Part shown: piece after piece, positions 23,438 to 36,465 of the stretch
Layout: every line of letters starts with the position of its first letter
How positions within the stretch are numbered: the stretch's first letter is position 1
Source: Posidonia oceanica
Lineage: Eukaryota; Streptophyta; Magnoliopsida; Alismatales; Posidoniaceae
Direction: 5' to 3'
Length of the DNA: 64,000 nt
Assembly (NCBI GenBank): GCA_037176725.1
Contig: JAZBRS010000075.1
Coordinates: 78,804,001 to 78,868,000 of the forward strand
Program-made: the position numbers and the translations under genes
The notes under the pieces: model-generated
Seen by the model: only the letters and a program-made list of their open reading frames with translations
Told to the model about the DNA's origin: nothing
Database searches by the model: none

Positions 23438-24100
23438 TTAAATCTTCTCCATCTTATCCGCCTTCACGACCGGGTTCGCCTTCGCGATCTCGTCCTGTCC
23501 CGTCGCCTTGTAATCGAACAAGCAATTGTGCTTGTCGGAGTAGCGATGAACCGAGCAAAACACCTCGTCGCATCTGCACTTGAAACCCATCAGCCCCACC
23601 CTCTTATTACAGAAGCTGCACCGGTTCGACGGCTTCTCATTCTTCTTCGCGACATCCACCACCAACGCCGGAACGCCTCCTTCATTCGAGCTGCTCCCAA
23701 TTTCAGAAAGACTCTTCCTTTCCACGTCCTTCTCACCCTTGCCACCATATTCGTCAGCTCTTTTCTGGTCCTTCTCACCCTTGCCACCATATTCCTCAGC
23801 TCTTTTCTGGCCCTTCTCACCCTTGCCACCATATTCCTCAGCTCTTTTCTGGTCCTTCTCACCCTTGCCACCATATTCCTCAGCTCTTTTCTGGTCCTTC
23901 TCTCTCTCCACCAAGGAAACGATGGATTCGACGGCAACGGCCTTGGACTTGCTCAATACGAGATCCTTGTAGCACTTGGAGCAGAGGTTGTTGGTAGCGG
24001 AGCTGCCGAAGAACCCGCAGCTGTTGGCGCACAAGGTGGGCATGTTGGGGGTCTGGAAATCCGTCTCCTCCCCATCTCTCTTCTGCCTATCCTGCTCCAT
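23438..24100 (-). CDS. A20/AN1 zinc-finger stress-associated protein with repeated linker
   Basis: A 220-residue single-exon protein; plant SAPs often have an intron only in the 5' UTR. The A20 finger is at about residues 24-43 (C24-x3-C28-x11-C40-x2-C43). The AN1 finger is at about 161-193 (C161, C164, C175, C177, C182, H185, H191, C193). Family members modulate stress signalling and bind ubiquitin or act as E3-like proteins (family knowledge). The start MEQDRQ is preferred over the upstream in-frame ATG because the A20 finger then begins near residue 20, as is usual. The linker, normally short and variable, contains four tandem copies of a 14-residue unit (EKDQKRAEEYGGKG type, residues 67-122), making the protein longer than typical SAPs of about 150-180 residues. 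No disabling change. Confidence 0.95.
   Translation of the reverse strand: MEQDRQKRDGEETDFQTPNMPTLCANSCGFFGSSATNNLCSKCYKDLVLSKSKAVAVESIVSLVEREKDQKRAEEYGGKGEKDQKRAEEYGGKGEKGQKRAEEYGGKGEKDQKRADEYGGKGEKDVERKSLSEIGSSSNEGGVPALVVDVAKKNEKPSNRCSFCNKRVGLMGFKCRCDEVFCSVHRYSDKHNCLFDYKATGQDEIAKANPVVKADKMEKI
23729..23896 (-). repeat. 4 x 42-bp minisatellite inside the SAP coding region
   Basis: Four near-identical 42-bp units containing CTCACCCTTGCCACCATATT and CAGCTCTTTTCTGG (plus strand). Because 42 is a multiple of three, copy number can change without a frameshift. Units differ at only a few bases (GTC/GCC, TCG/TCC), so the expansion is recent. Confidence 0.95.
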
Positions 24101-27098
24101 CTCTCTCCCACGCCCAAGAAAGAAAAAAAACCCAGGACAAGCACTGGAAAAATTCGAAGAAAGGTCGAATCTTCCCCCCCCACCTAATCGTCCGATTCGA
24201 ACCGCAGGAGATCGAAATCGGGGCAAATCACCGCGCAAGATTCAAACTTTGGGCTTCCGGGACCGAGATCGAGGTCGAGGGCGTCGGAGTCGAAGGGGAA
24301 GAGATCGAGATCGAGATCGAGATCGAAATGGGTGGGAGGAATGAAAAATGGGAACGGAAACGGGAAAAAGTTCGGCCTTTATCATCGAAGAAATATGCAT
24401 TTTGTTTTTTGTTGTTTCTTTCGGGAATCGTCTTAGAGGGGATTGGACGGTTAGGATGGGTCGGTTGGGGATATGGACGGTCCGGATGGGAGATGACGTA
24501 GGGGATTGCGTTTTCGTGGGGGAGTGGGATTGGTTATTGCCTTGTTGGCATGGGTCATTATCGATGTCAGCATCTGATCACCACCTATTCCCAACCTGTT
24601 TATTTTTCTTCATTAATTTTTGGTTTTAAGGAAAGAAAATGTAGTGAACTTGTGATGAAATGTCAAATGGTTTTGGAAAGATTCCAATTTGGATTCTGCT
24701 GGAATCTGTTTTGGGTAGAATGATTTGCGTAGTGTCGACATGTTAGATGCTTCAGTAGACGTGTTAACGTGGAACTTCTCTACTTGTTTCTCCACCGAAT
24801 ATTCATTGCTCGCTTGTGTCGATATTTCGTGTAGTTCTCGTATTAACATATACGATAGTGTTAAGAATTGAGTCTCATCCACCTATTTTTTTTGTGCCAC
24901 ATCTTTCAGTGTTCTTCGTGCGACATACATATGAAGTCTAATCTTGTAGCATCTGACGCTTGCTCACATTTTTTGAAGGTAGAATTTTTAATATAAGTTT
25001 CATCGAAGATGTTAAATTCTTTAAAGTAATAAATATGGTGAACGTGAAGAATGCTACTGTCAGATTATAATAAGAAATCTGAGCTCCTATTCCTATCCTA
25101 AACAGATACATGTGATTGGTATAAAGAAAGAAAGTCTAGAATGGACCCATGAGTCGTGGGTACCATTTGGAATTAAACGAGGCCGGACTAGATTGAGTAG
25201 AGGAATGGACTACATAATTCGTCGCCAATATGTAGCCATGACATAGGGGAATATAATGAGAGGAATACAATGCCAACCTACAATGTGGGGACGAAAAGAA
25301 CGTAAAACCCAAAGAATAGACAGGGACCTAATGACTCATTGTTGACATCATACGATCCCTCGACTCTTGCCAAGAATACAGTTCATACATTTTGAAGAAA
25401 ACTGGATTGCAAGCTGGAATATTTACCATTCGATGCATCATTGGAAGGACTTCTTCTTTATGCTGTATACTACAATCGGAAAGAAGACATTCTAGCACAT
25501 CAGGTTAAGGCTCTCTTCATATAAGTGGACTCCGACTATGCTCAAGTTCTAAGATGGAATTTCGACTTGCGACCTAACATTTAACTTTTTGTCAAAACTA
25601 CTTCTGTGACAATGTTTTCTAAAAAATACAAAAAGAACATCTACTACGTTGATGTAGTTATGGATCTAACTATTGAGAGTGAATTCAAAATACACCTGAT
25701 GATCCGTCTTAGGGTTTTTGGAGTGAGTTTGAGAGATTAACTTCTAGATTTTACAGTTTTATAGATGACAAAATTAAAATATAAAATGTTAAAAAATGAA
25801 ATAATGATGTAAAAATACCAAACAATATTTTAAAGTCTAACTTTCTTCACAAAAAAATAAAATTATCTTGACTTTTGTACTCTTACATAAATTAAGTGAT
25901 TATAAACTTTTAAGAGAAATTCTTTCAACGTCGTTGTATATTTTGATATAAAAAGTAATATGTAAAATTCAAATGTTTTAATGGAAGAAGTTCTACCAAA
26001 CGGACATTTAGAAGCAAAGAAAATCTAAATTATTCTTCTTATACATATCTAAATCCATGTAACGATTTGAAGATCAAAGTTCTTTCTGACAATATTGGCA
26101 TGACACCTACGTAACCCATTATAATCAACTCTCTTCCTTGCTACTTTCTATTGTTATCAAAGATCCCACATTGCACCTTTGAAACTCTACCTTCAAAGAA
26201 TGTACTACGAATGTACCATCACTTCTTCTTACGAAAAGGAAGAAATGAAAGTTTTTCAAATAATTGATTAACTTTCTCCTTTGGAGCGAAATCTAGATCG
26301 ATAAAATCCGAGTCACATACGAATCATGGATATCATTTAAAAAAAAAATGTTTCAAAATGAAAAGCCCGTTAACTTTTATAGTTTACACCTCTCTCTCTC
26401 TCTCTCTCTGAAACCACTTGCTGCCTGAATTTGTACCTCTCTTTGAAACTACTTGTATGTGTGAGTTCCTCGTTCAAAACCCGGAGCGTGACTGCTTCCA
26501 AACAAGAGGGGAAGAAGAGAAGCAGCAAAAGCTTTCAACTTTATTAGTGGGAAACTCTGGTCTGGTCCGGTCTGTGTGCGCGTGAGAGATGGCAGAGAAA
26601 GGTTGGTACTAACTGTTCCATGTTAGTATTGTGTGTGATCCAGGAGAGAGAAGAAGAAGAAGTAGAAAAGAAGCAGGAGGAGGCGAAGGAGAACGAGGAA
26701 GAAAGAGAAAAAGAGAGACAGATGGGATGGATAGATGTCTTGTCATGGATAGCAGCAGTAACCTGGGCTGTAGGTGTACACATGTGAGGACAGAAGACTA
26801 GAGAAATGGGTGGTGGGGGAGAAGATAAGCAAAGTCATGGCGGTGGTTCTGTGGTGCGGTGAAAAGGGGTTTTTTTAGAGAGAGAAAATTTTCTCATCTC
26901 TAGAGTTGCGCGATCTTCGCTTTTCTCTTTCCTCCATGCTAGGCTACCGGGGGGGGGGGGGGGGGTGGGTGGGTTTCTTTTGTGTGTTGGGGAATCTTGC
27001 TTTCCCTCCGCAGCAATTTGATTTCGGTTTTGACTGGGTTATGAGCGGGCCCACATGCTAATCTTGAGTCGTATTGCCTGCTTGGGCTGCTAATCCCC
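24101..27098. other. Intergenic region upstream of the SAP gene, with simple repeats
   Basis: About 24,101-24,400 is GC-rich and is the probable 5' UTR and promoter of the SAP gene (minus). It contains a (GATCGA)n tract at about 24,302-24,330. From 24.6 to 26.5 kb I recognise no gene or element. A (TC)n tract lies at 26,390-26,409, a GAAGAAG-rich purine stretch at about 26,640-26,720 and a run of 17 G at 26,949-26,965. The open frames over the purine stretch look like composition effects. Confidence 0.5.
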
Positions 27099-27439
27099 AT
27101 GGCTCCCGCTAATCCAAATGCATGGGGCCCTAATCCTAGGGTTCTTGGTGAGTTATTTCCTCTTGGCTTCATGGCATCAACAGAGATGGTGGAGGAAGGA
27201 GATGCAACTGCGTCGCCAGACCACTAGCCGAAAAGCAACTTTAGGCTCCTCCTATGGTGGGAGACGCGAGGAACGTGGTGGAGGTCGCACTCAAGTAGGC
27301 ACCAGACGCGGGGCTTCTTTTGTAATCAACCTATCCAAGGAATAGTCTCCTAGGCATTCCAGGATCAGCACAACTGATCGCAGAAAGGTGACAGCACGCT
27401 CCAAATCACGCCCGAAGTTGAGCACACATGAGACACGAC

Positions 27440-27721
27440 TGAAGGCTTCGATCTTGTTTACGTTGTGTAATTGGTAGTTGATTTGGGCTCCGGGATTATG
27501 AGTATTTCAAGAAGATTTGTGTATATCACATCATTCCCTAATAGGAGAAAAATTCCCTTTATAGAAGAGGCCAATAACTCTTCATATCCCTCCGCCCATA
27601 ATCGCCTCCATAATATATTCTGTGATTTAAGGGAGAAATTTTCTTCCTTTCCTGAAACGTCTGTGGTCTTTATTGACCACCTTCTGTAACGAACGTGGTC
27701 TTTAATGACCATATCCCAATA
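27440..27721 (-). repeat. 3' LTR of the copia element
   Basis: Same length as the other LTR. On the minus strand it starts TATTGGGATATGG (expected TG mutated to TA) and ends CGAAGCCTTCA. Confidence 0.92.
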
Positions 27722-27812
27722 TCTCCCACTTGGTCATGAAGATCAAGCAGTAAATTCCTACATACTCCCATTATCCATGGAATGTATGAGTTTTTCTCAA
27801 TTTCTACTCCCA

Positions 27813-30800
27813 TTATTCGTGAAAATGTGTTCCATCTCCATTATTCATGGAAATATTCCTTAATCCCATCAAGCTTACATACTTGACAAATTTCTCTGCG
27901 GGAATCCCTTTTGTCATTGGATCAGCGATCATGTCCGAGGTGGGAATATAACACACCTTTATTTGCTCCTTTTGTATAATATCACGAATATAGTGATATT
28001 GTATCTCAATATGCTTTCCTCTTGAACTATTAGCACCACTATTTATGAGACTAATTGCTGCTTGATTATTACAATATATTCTGACTGGTCCATCTATCAG
28101 ATTAAGATCCAAGTCGTTCAAAAATCTTTTAATCCAAACAGTATGTGTGGTGGTTGTACTACATGCAATGTATTCAGCTTCCTGTGTATATCTAACAACA
28201 CAGCCTTGCTTCTTACTTCCCCATGAGACAGTACTACCACCAAAGATGAAAAAGTGTCCAGATGTGGACTTTCCATCATCTTTATCACCTCCAAAATCTG
28301 CATCAAAATAACCTAGTACTTCCAGCATTTTCGCTTGGTATACTAGTTTGTGTTGTAACGTGCCCTTGATATACTTCATAATCCTCTTAACAGCTTCCCA
28401 ATATGCTAGTTCAGGATTACTTTGATATCTGCTAACTAAACTCACTGAATATGTCAAATCCGATCTAGTGCACAACATAGCATACATTAAACTTCCTTTC
28501 GATCGCTTGTCATATGGCATTTTCCAGGACATTGACTTTTATTCAATTTTTTTCCATATATATATGGTGTAGGTGCAGGGGCACAATTTTGCATTCCAAA
28601 CCTTTTAAGTACTGAGTATAAATACTTTTCCTGATTTATACTCAATATTCTAGACTTCCGATCTCTAATGATCAGAATTTCAAGGACATAATATGCTTTT
28701 CCCATGCCCTTCATCTCAAATTTCTCACTAAGTTCAATTTTCACTTTGTTTAACAATTCCATGTCATTTGTGGCAAGCAAAATATCATCTACATATAAAG
28801 ACAATATTATAAAATTGCTTCCACTTTTCATGACATACACACAATTGTTCAATTTGTTTGAGATAAAACCCATTTGGACAATCACATTATGAAATTTGAG
28901 ATACCATTGTCTAGAAGATTGTTTTAATATATATATTGATTTATTCAATTTGCACACTTTTCCCTCATGTCCTTCTACCTGAAAACTCTCAAGCTGACAC
29001 ATGTATATATCTTCCTACAATTCTCTATTAAGGAATGCAGTCTTAACATCTATTTGATGTAATTCCAAATCAAAGTGTACTACAATTGCTAATATAATTC
29101 TAATAGATGTAAACTTTGCTACTGGAGAATATATTTCCTGGAAGTCAATTCCTTCCTTCTGTATATAACCTTTAGCTACCAATCGAGCCTTGAACTTGTC
29201 AATTGACCCATCTACCCTCGACTTCTTCTTGAATACTCATTTGCATCCTATGGCCTTTCTTTCCTTAGGTAAATCACATAATTCCCAAACATTATTCCTT
29301 TTTATGGAATCCATTTCATCATTCATGGCTTCAAGCTACAAATCTTTCTCATGTGATATAATCACATCACTATATGTATTTGGTTCCATGTGATTTTAGA
29401 TCTATATCCATTAAGAAACATGATGGCTCACAAGAATACAAATGATAATCAATCATTCATCAAGACTGAGTTCTCATTCTTTTATTGCTAGGAGTATCAA
29501 GTGGGTCATTTATAGGCTCATCAATATTTTCCATATTTGGTTGGTCATACTGGTCATTCCCCACTATTTCCATGGGTTCATTTGTATTTTCTATGTTTGT
29601 TGATCTTTATTTCCTAGATCATTTCCTTGAACAACATTAAAGTAATCATCTCTAATTACTGATAATGGTTCAACTTTATCTTGAGTATACTCTTCTTCCT
29701 CTAGATTTTCTAGAAATGTAGCATCTCTATACTCAATAATTCCTTTCTCCATATGGAAAAATCTATATACTGATGATTTATCACAGTATCCTATAAATAT
29801 GCACTTTAATGTTCTAAAATCTAATTTGTTTATGAGTTGACATGGAATGAGTACATGGGCTATTGAATCCTATTTCCTTAGATGATTGATATTAGGTTTT
29901 TTTCCATTCCACAACTCATAAGGGGTTCCTGTGACAGATTTAGTGGGTATTCTATTCAAAGTGTAATTTGTTGTGAGTAATGCCTCTCCCAAAAATTCCT
30001 TTGGGAGGCATGAATGTGATAGCATGCATCTAACGGAATTCATTAGAGTTCTATTTTTCCGTTCTGCCACACAATTTTGTTGTGGCGTATATGGCATTGT
30101 AATATGCCTCTTTATTCCATGCTCTTGACAATATGATTCAAATTCCTTTGAATTGTATTCCCCACCTCTGTCAGATCTTAATATTTTAATATTTCTTCCG
30201 AGTTGATTTTCCACTTCTGCTTTATATTTCCTAAAGCAACTTAATACTTCCATTTTATGTGAGATTAAATAAACATATGTATATCTAGAATAATCATCTA
30301 TAAATGTTACAAAATATTCATTATTATTGTATGTTTTCACACTAAGTGGACCACATACGTCTGAATGTACCAAGGCTAACAATTCATTTTCCCTATGTCC
30401 AACACTAAATGGTTTCTTAGTTATTTTTCCAACTAAACAATGTTGACATGGAGTTAATTCCACCTTATTAATATTTGAGAGAAAATTCAATTTTATCATC
30501 TGTTCCATTTTAGATTTTCCAAGATGAACTAATCTAGCATGCCATAGATCACAAATAGACAATAAGCACATTGAATAATCAGAAATGCTATAAGTATTAT
30601 TTATTTCATTGTTTATTACAGAAATACAAAACAAATCTTGTTTTGGAACAAACACTTTCATGGCATGTACTTTCTTGTCTTTTCCAATAGATACATGCTT
30701 ATTATAAAAGCGAACTTCCAAGTCATTCTTTATGAGTGCAGGCACAGAAATGAGATTGTGCCTTATCCTAGGTGCATAGAAGACATCCTTCAAGATCATA

Positions 30801-30990
30801 ATGCTGTATCTCAGATCTAAGCGGTAAGAGCCAACTCCTTCCACATTCAGATATGTGTTGTTTCCCATGTAGATACGTTGCTCACTAGATTTGAATTCCT
30901 TGAAGAATTCTAGCCCTTACTTTGTTTTCGCAATATGACGGGTAGCACCAGAGTCAATCCACCAATCATTTGAGTTTGACGTAACTATGT
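27813..30990 (-). pseudogene. Copia pol relic: protease, integrase, RT, RNase H
   Basis: Minus strand. The protease motif WWIDSGATRHI is at about 30,970-30,935. Integrase is open at 29,870-30,868: CxxC in PCQHCLVGK, HSDVCGP, FIDDYSRYTYVYL, SDRGGEYNSKEF. RT pieces lie at 28,487-29,300 with the catalytic YVDDILL near 28,790. RNase H at 27,813-28,532 has QEAEYIA and ends with IADPMTKG. Stops and frameshifts separate integrase from RT and RT from RNase H, so no complete polyprotein can be made. Confidence 0.9.
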
Positions 30991-31002
30991 TATTGCATTC
31001 CA

Positions 31003-31851
31003 CTACGCCAATGAAAACTCTTTTGTTGCCTTTTTGTTCTGGTGCCTTGCTTTTATTTCCATCCCTGTTTGGACAATTTGCTCTATAGTGGCCAAAACGA
31101 CCACACAGATGGCAAGACCCCGTGTCATATTTGACTGTGATTGGTTTTTGAACTGCGTCCTATTCAGTTCAGTCCTTCTATTCTGGTCTTTGTCTTTCCT
31201 GGGCTTCCGATGCGTAAAATTAGCTTCTTCCAGATTTATCTCTTCCTTCCGGCGGCTAGTCATAATCTCTTGCTCAGTTCCCAACCTTGCTGGCAGTTCT
31301 GAGAGTTGAAGAGATGGGGTAGATCTCATAGCTGTGGTCACCATATTAAAACTATTTGGCAAACTATTAAGCATAGTTGCCACTTGTAGTTTTTCTGGAA
31401 TAGGAGTTCCAGCAATAGATAAATCTTTTACCATGACAATTATGTTGTTCACATGTTCCACGACACTTTGTCCTTCTTGCATTTTGCAAGAGTTATACTT
31501 CTGAAGGAGAAGTTGAGTATTTATTTCAGTAGTTTTATCATACTTTTCCTTCAAAGCATTCCACAATTTTTGTGAAGTGTCATAAGTCTCAAAAAAATTT
31601 ATGAGACTGTCTTCCATGAACATAAACATGAGACTCCTTGCTCTTTTGTCATTAATTTTCCATTTCTCCTGTTTCTTGACTTCCGCCTCAAAGGCATTGT
31701 TGTCAAGTTCCGGAGGATTGGATTCAATGACATGTTCCAGATTATCATAAATTAAAGCATATTTTATTTTCTAGTGCCACATCTCATAATTTACCTCATT
31801 CAATTTCTTAATCTTTGCCAACTCAGTGGTGATTAATTTGCTAGTAGCCAT
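31003..31851 (-). pseudogene. Copia gag relic
   Basis: The ATG at 31,849-31,851 (MATSKLITTELAKIKKLN) begins a UBN2-type copia gag. The main open part is 31,003-31,629, with LWNALKEKYDKT and LLLQKYNSCKMQEGQSV. An in-frame stop follows the NYEMWH region near 31,770. The CCHC knuckle (CHLCGRFGHYRANC) is readable only in another frame at about 31,110-31,070, showing a frameshift. Confidence 0.85.
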
Positions 31852-32664
31852 TTGAGTAAATCTAGAGAAAATAATTTTTTAATTTTAGAATTTTATCTTG
31901 AATAATATTTAACAAGATTAATTGAATCTATATGAAATATATGAACGTGCCAACAATCATATACAACTAAGATAAAACATAAATTAACTTAAATAATGCA
32001 GTGACTAACTAATAATAAGAACAAAACTTAACATAAAACATACATGTATCTACGTGAAACAGTAATGAATTAATAGATATATTTAATCAATTAACAATAA
32101 TCAACAAAAAATAGTAAAAAGAGGAGACCGAGAAAAACATTAACATGCACAGTATATCATATGCTCATGCTTCACAGTATTTAACTTAGTATGTGGGTGA
32201 AACAAACAATAACATGCATCCTTCCTCCCTTTTTTTTAATCGAGAAATCAAACAAATGAAACGAAACTAATAAAGTAAAACAAAACAGTAATAGCAAACC
32301 AGGAGATGAGAGGACTCGTGAGAAGAGGCCGGATCGCGCAGAAAGAACGCCAATCGGGAGGGGAGGAGGACCACGGGAGGGGGCCAATCGTGGAGGAGGA
32401 GACCAGATTGCACAGGGAAGAGGCCGAATCACCAGATTGTGACGCGGGATTGGCTGATCGGGACTGGAATGCCGAGGGGGGCTAGATCGTGATGGTGGAA
32501 GGTCGGTCGTGGAGGGGGATCGGCAAGTAGGCCGAGAGAGAAGGAAAGCCAAGATCGAGATACGGAGGTCTCTTGGATTCACCCCAAAAAGTTATAGAAG
32601 AAGACAGCGTCGTGGGACAAATCGTGCGGGATTGCGGGATCGGCCAAACAAAGGTAAGAAATCT

Positions 32665-32676
32665 GCTTTGATATCA
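32665..32676 (-). other. Copia primer binding site
   Basis: The minus strand reads TGATATCAAAGC three bases after the 5' LTR end. It matches the initiator tRNA-Met-type site TGGTATCAGAGC at 10 of 12 bases. Confidence 0.8.
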
Positions 32677-32679
32677 CTT

Positions 32680-32961
32680 TGAAGGCTTCGATCTTGTTTG
32701 CACTGTGTATTTGGTAGTTGATTTGGGCTCAGGGATTATGAGTATTCCGGGAAGATTTGTGTATATCACATCATTCCCTAATAGGAGAAAAATTCCATTT
32801 ATAGAGGAGGCCAGTAACTCCTCATATTCCTCCGCCCATAACCTTCTCCATAATATATTCCGTGAATTAAGGGAGAAATTTTCTCCCTTTCCTGAAACGT
32901 TTGTGGTCTTCATTGACCACCTTCTGTAACAGACATGGTCTTTAATGACCATATCCCAACA
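32680..32961 (-). repeat. 5' LTR of the copia element
   Basis: On the minus strand it starts TGTTGGGATATGG and ends GAAGCCTTCA, the canonical TG...CA ends. Confidence 0.93.
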
Positions 32962-33175
32962 TTGACATGCCTCGCTTGCTGATAAGCCTTGTGCTTTTAC
33001 GAAGCTCTTCAAAGCATCGGGCAACGATGTCTCACAAGCTACCATTCTTTCGTACTTCCCACTAGAGATCCTTAATGGGGTGACGGTGGTTAAAACACCA
33101 TAGGTCGAGATAGTTGAGGCATTAAGTTCAAGGAAAAAAGTGCTTGTGCGGCATTTTATTGGAATAAAGGCTTAT

Positions 33176-36100
33176 TGTAACATTTATAACCTTGGTGTTG
33201 CACGTTTGTGAGACATGTTTTAAAGGTACTTTTGGTTGGCACATTTCGGTCACGCATTTTGAGTTTTCTTAGATCAGAGTGTCGTGAGCCTTGTTCGAGA
33301 GAATGATAACTTACATAGTCCTTCTGATGTGTATTTGATCAAAAATTTTGAGAAATAGGAGCCTTGAGTAAGTTTTATAATTTATAATAGAATATGAATG
33401 TTTGATTTTAATGGTAATTGAAGAAAGTGATAATCTTGATTAAGTGGGATCTTTTGATCACTTGGAACTTAAGTTGAAGTGGCAAATATCAATTAGATCT
33501 TTGTGTAAGTGTTATATGTATTCTATCAAGTGAGTGTTTCATAAGTGAACTCTTAGATTTTGGAGTGGAGCTTGCATGTGAGGAACACAATGCCACTTAT
33601 ATCATTTACTTTGAGGAGTGAGAACTTTATAAGAGTTTAAAAGTATATAAGGGGTAGTCATCCCTTTTTGGAATTCTATTTAAGAAGGAGAAGAGAAATA
33701 AGAAAGGAAATTAAATAAGATGAGAAGAAGATAAGCGAAAGATGAGGAGGAGAGGTTGTGGCCGTAAGAAGGTGGAGGGTTATTCCTACTGTTGTTGGTC
33801 TTGCATGCACGTGTGGAGGTACTGGAGAGGCTCTCCGGCATTCAAGGGAGCTCAGGTGGCGATTCCTATCCAGTTGAGTCACCGGAGGTGGTGTTGAGAT
33901 GGAGATAAGCTTGGTAGTGGCTACATGTTGATTTCACCTTCTTCTTGCCATGTAGGTACTAATTTCGAGGCTGTGTTGCTTAGGCTGAGTCGTGGTTCAC
34001 TTTTTGGAGTAGATCTTGAGCTGAGGAAGGTGTAGAGGAGCATAATTGGAGCTCCAGTGAGCTTGAATTGTCAACGATTTTGTTGGGTTCTTGAGCTTCT
34101 CTAAGGTACACACCCTTTTAGAGAGTTTGATTTAAGGATTTAATCGTCAAATTCATAGTTGCATGTTGGAATTCTTAAGAGTACTTGAATTTAAGAGTAT
34201 GATTCAAATTTTACTTGATGAATTATATAATATTTAGATGGATTCACAATCTTATGTTTACTAGCTGCAACTCTGTTGTTGTATAACCTTGCAGCCTTTA
34301 ATTGATTATATCTTGAGTTATCATTATCAAATTTCTAAATTTGTTTGGAACTTCAAATATTTGATATTCAGTAGTAGTTTATTTTTGCAAGTCTGTTTGC
34401 AGTTTGTTCTTGCCATCTCTTTTTTTATATATATATTGAACTATGGATATTGGATTTCATTGTTCTTAGATGAGTTGGATAGATAATTTTAGGATCTTTA
34501 AATGGATATATTGTGCAAGATTTTTTGGATTGTATTCAATTGTGTACAACTTGATCTTTCTAGCAGATTTCTTGTTGCACTCTTGATTTTCAAAATGACC
34601 CATGTGTCTTGTTTTGATTATATCCTGAGCTCTAGTGATCGGATTATTGTCGGATTTGTCTTGTTGGAAAGTAGAGACCCGGTTGCTCAAGGTTATGTAT
34701 GTTATGTGTAGACTTGTTATAGGATTAAGTTTTGATGGTTTGTATTGTTTAATAGTGAACTTCTGCCCAATCTGTGCCATCATGACCTTGTAGCCTTGCT
34801 TTGTTTGTACGTTGAGCTTTAGTGTCCAGAACTAAGTGGGACTTGTTCCATTATAGAGAAGATTTGATAAGCTTCAAGATGGTGTATGATATCTATAGTT
34901 TTAATTGAGGTTGGTATTTCTCTTGCATGACTTTCTTGAGAGTACCTATGCTAGAGGTGTAGTGTGATCTTTCTTCCTTGTCACCTCTTTATCTTGAACT
35001 ATAGAGGTTTGATTTTTTGTGATTTTGGACTTTTTGCGAAGTAGAGTTTCTTATCTTTAATCTAGTATATTATGCATGATTTTCTAGACTGCGTATTGTC
35101 TTGTATGTGAGGATCTTGATAGCACATTTTCCTTCAGTTCAGTTTTATTTGAATAGATGCGTAAGGATATTGATGTCTTTCTTTTGTTGTAAGATGGGTA
35201 TTTTTAGTGATTTTTCTAAGTGTTTGGATTTGGTTTTGGGTGCTCTGTTTAATGCCAATGCCATCAAACTTGAGTCGCGCATTTATGTAGCGTGTGTGAG
35301 TGGCACATATGGACCGTGCATTTGGCCTGGACAGTAATAAGCTATGGCCTGTTTCTGTTGGTGTTTGATGTGGTGTTTTGAATAAGTTGAAATGTTTTCA
35401 AAGTGATTTGAAAAATGTTGAAAATAATTTTGAAAGGTTTTACCGCTGAGTTGTTTTGAGGACCAATCAGCCAGAGGATTGTGTTGCTGAAACTAGGGGA
35501 CATGATGATATTCTTGAGTGGTCAAGCACAATGCCTAGGCTGAGGTTCGGAGACGAAGAGGTTGTAGGTAAGTGTCGGCGGATTCAAGAGGTATGATACC
35601 TTTAGGTAGTTGTTTATGAGACCGAGGCTAAGGTCCGAGAGTTAGGTGTTGGCTGAACTTAGAGGTATGAGACTCTGGTTGATCCGGGCATAGAGACTAG
35701 GACTCCGAGAGGGTGGACCCTGTGGTGTTTCGCTAGTGCGTGATATGCACGTGCCTTGCTTCTAATGATATCCTCATAATGGATAGTGTAGAGGGTTCTT
35801 CAGAGGTAGGACCTAGGATAGGTGAGCTCCTCGCAAAGTGGCTCGTCCATGGCAGTGCAGTGTGCTTCGATGACTACTTGTAGGCCAGAGTTGGTTGCTT
35901 CGTGTGATTGAGTTGAGCTTTCCAGTGGTTTTGATATGACCTTTTGATACGTGTTTTAGAGTTTGAGTGCTAGTTTAAAGTTTTCCTACATACTCCTAAG
36001 TTGATTTGGTTTTCTTGTGCTTGTAGTTCTTTAGCAAACCGGTGGTTTGTCTGCAATCAGGTGAGCTGCAGAAGCCGTGGCGTGTTTGAGATGCACGTTT

Positions 36101-36386
36101 GAGGTGCACATATGAGTTGCGCATTTTACACTGGATTTGAGTTTTCCACAAATTTCTTCTATTTTGGTTGTGGTTTCTTCGTAGTTGCGGGGTGTGTGCT
36201 AAGTGACCTTTTTAGTAGTCACTCACGTGTGTTTGATTTGTGTCTTGCAGGTGTAGATTAAAAGTTGGGGTTCTTGCTAGTGCATATAAAAGAGTCACTC
36301 AGCCATACATCAAGGATTTTAGGTAATATTTATTAATATTTCAGTATTTTTGATTATGCATTTGAATTTGGATTCAGTATCGTGAA

Positions 36387-36427
<41 letters not shown>

Positions 36428-36465
36428 GTGAGTTTATTAGAAGAGTGACAACTGGGGTCGTTACG
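33176..36465 (-). mobile_element. 3.29-kb solo LTR (or LTR-only element) with TSD CTTAT
   Basis: Ends are TGTAAC at the left and GTTACG at the right (GTTACA expected). The same 5-mer CTTAT stands at 33,171-33,175 and 36,466-36,470. Removing the insertion and one CTTAT restores a continuous LINE ORF1 frame, an independent proof of the borders. No gag or pol is seen inside. A second copy of its terminal part starts at 37,339 in the opposite orientation with TGTAACGACC, fixing the direction as minus. A long LTR of a Ty3/gypsy-type element is likely; a coding-free LARD-type element is the alternative. Confidence 0.85.
36387..36427. repeat. (ATT)n microsatellite in the solo LTR
   Basis: About 13 units of TTA/ATT near the 5' end of the LTR (minus orientation). 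The related LTR copy at 37.4 kb has a short A/T-rich stretch at the equivalent place, so the repeat expanded in this copy only. Confidence 0.95.

Larger units (their letters stand above)
27440..32961 (-). mobile_element. Ty1/copia LTR retrotransposon, 5.5 kb, degenerate
   Basis: LTRs of 282 bp at both ends, a primer binding site next to the right-hand (5') LTR and a polypurine stretch (AAGTGGGAGA, minus) before the left-hand (3') LTR. Domain order on the minus strand is gag, protease, integrase, RT, RNase H, which defines copia. The LTRs differ at about 25 of 282 positions by my count, so it is an old insertion. The flanking 5-mers ACGAC and TTGAC match at 3 of 5 bases, compatible with a decayed TSD. 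It is inserted in LINE ORF1. Confidence 0.92.

Noticed and set aside
24613..24882. Minus-strand ORF of 89 codons near the SAP gene
   Set aside because: No recognisable domain, AT-rich composition like the surroundings, no repeat or splice support.
26544..26783. Ser-rich minus-strand ORF of 79 codons
   Set aside because: Arises from a GAAGAAG-type purine stretch. No start context, domain or splice partner seen.
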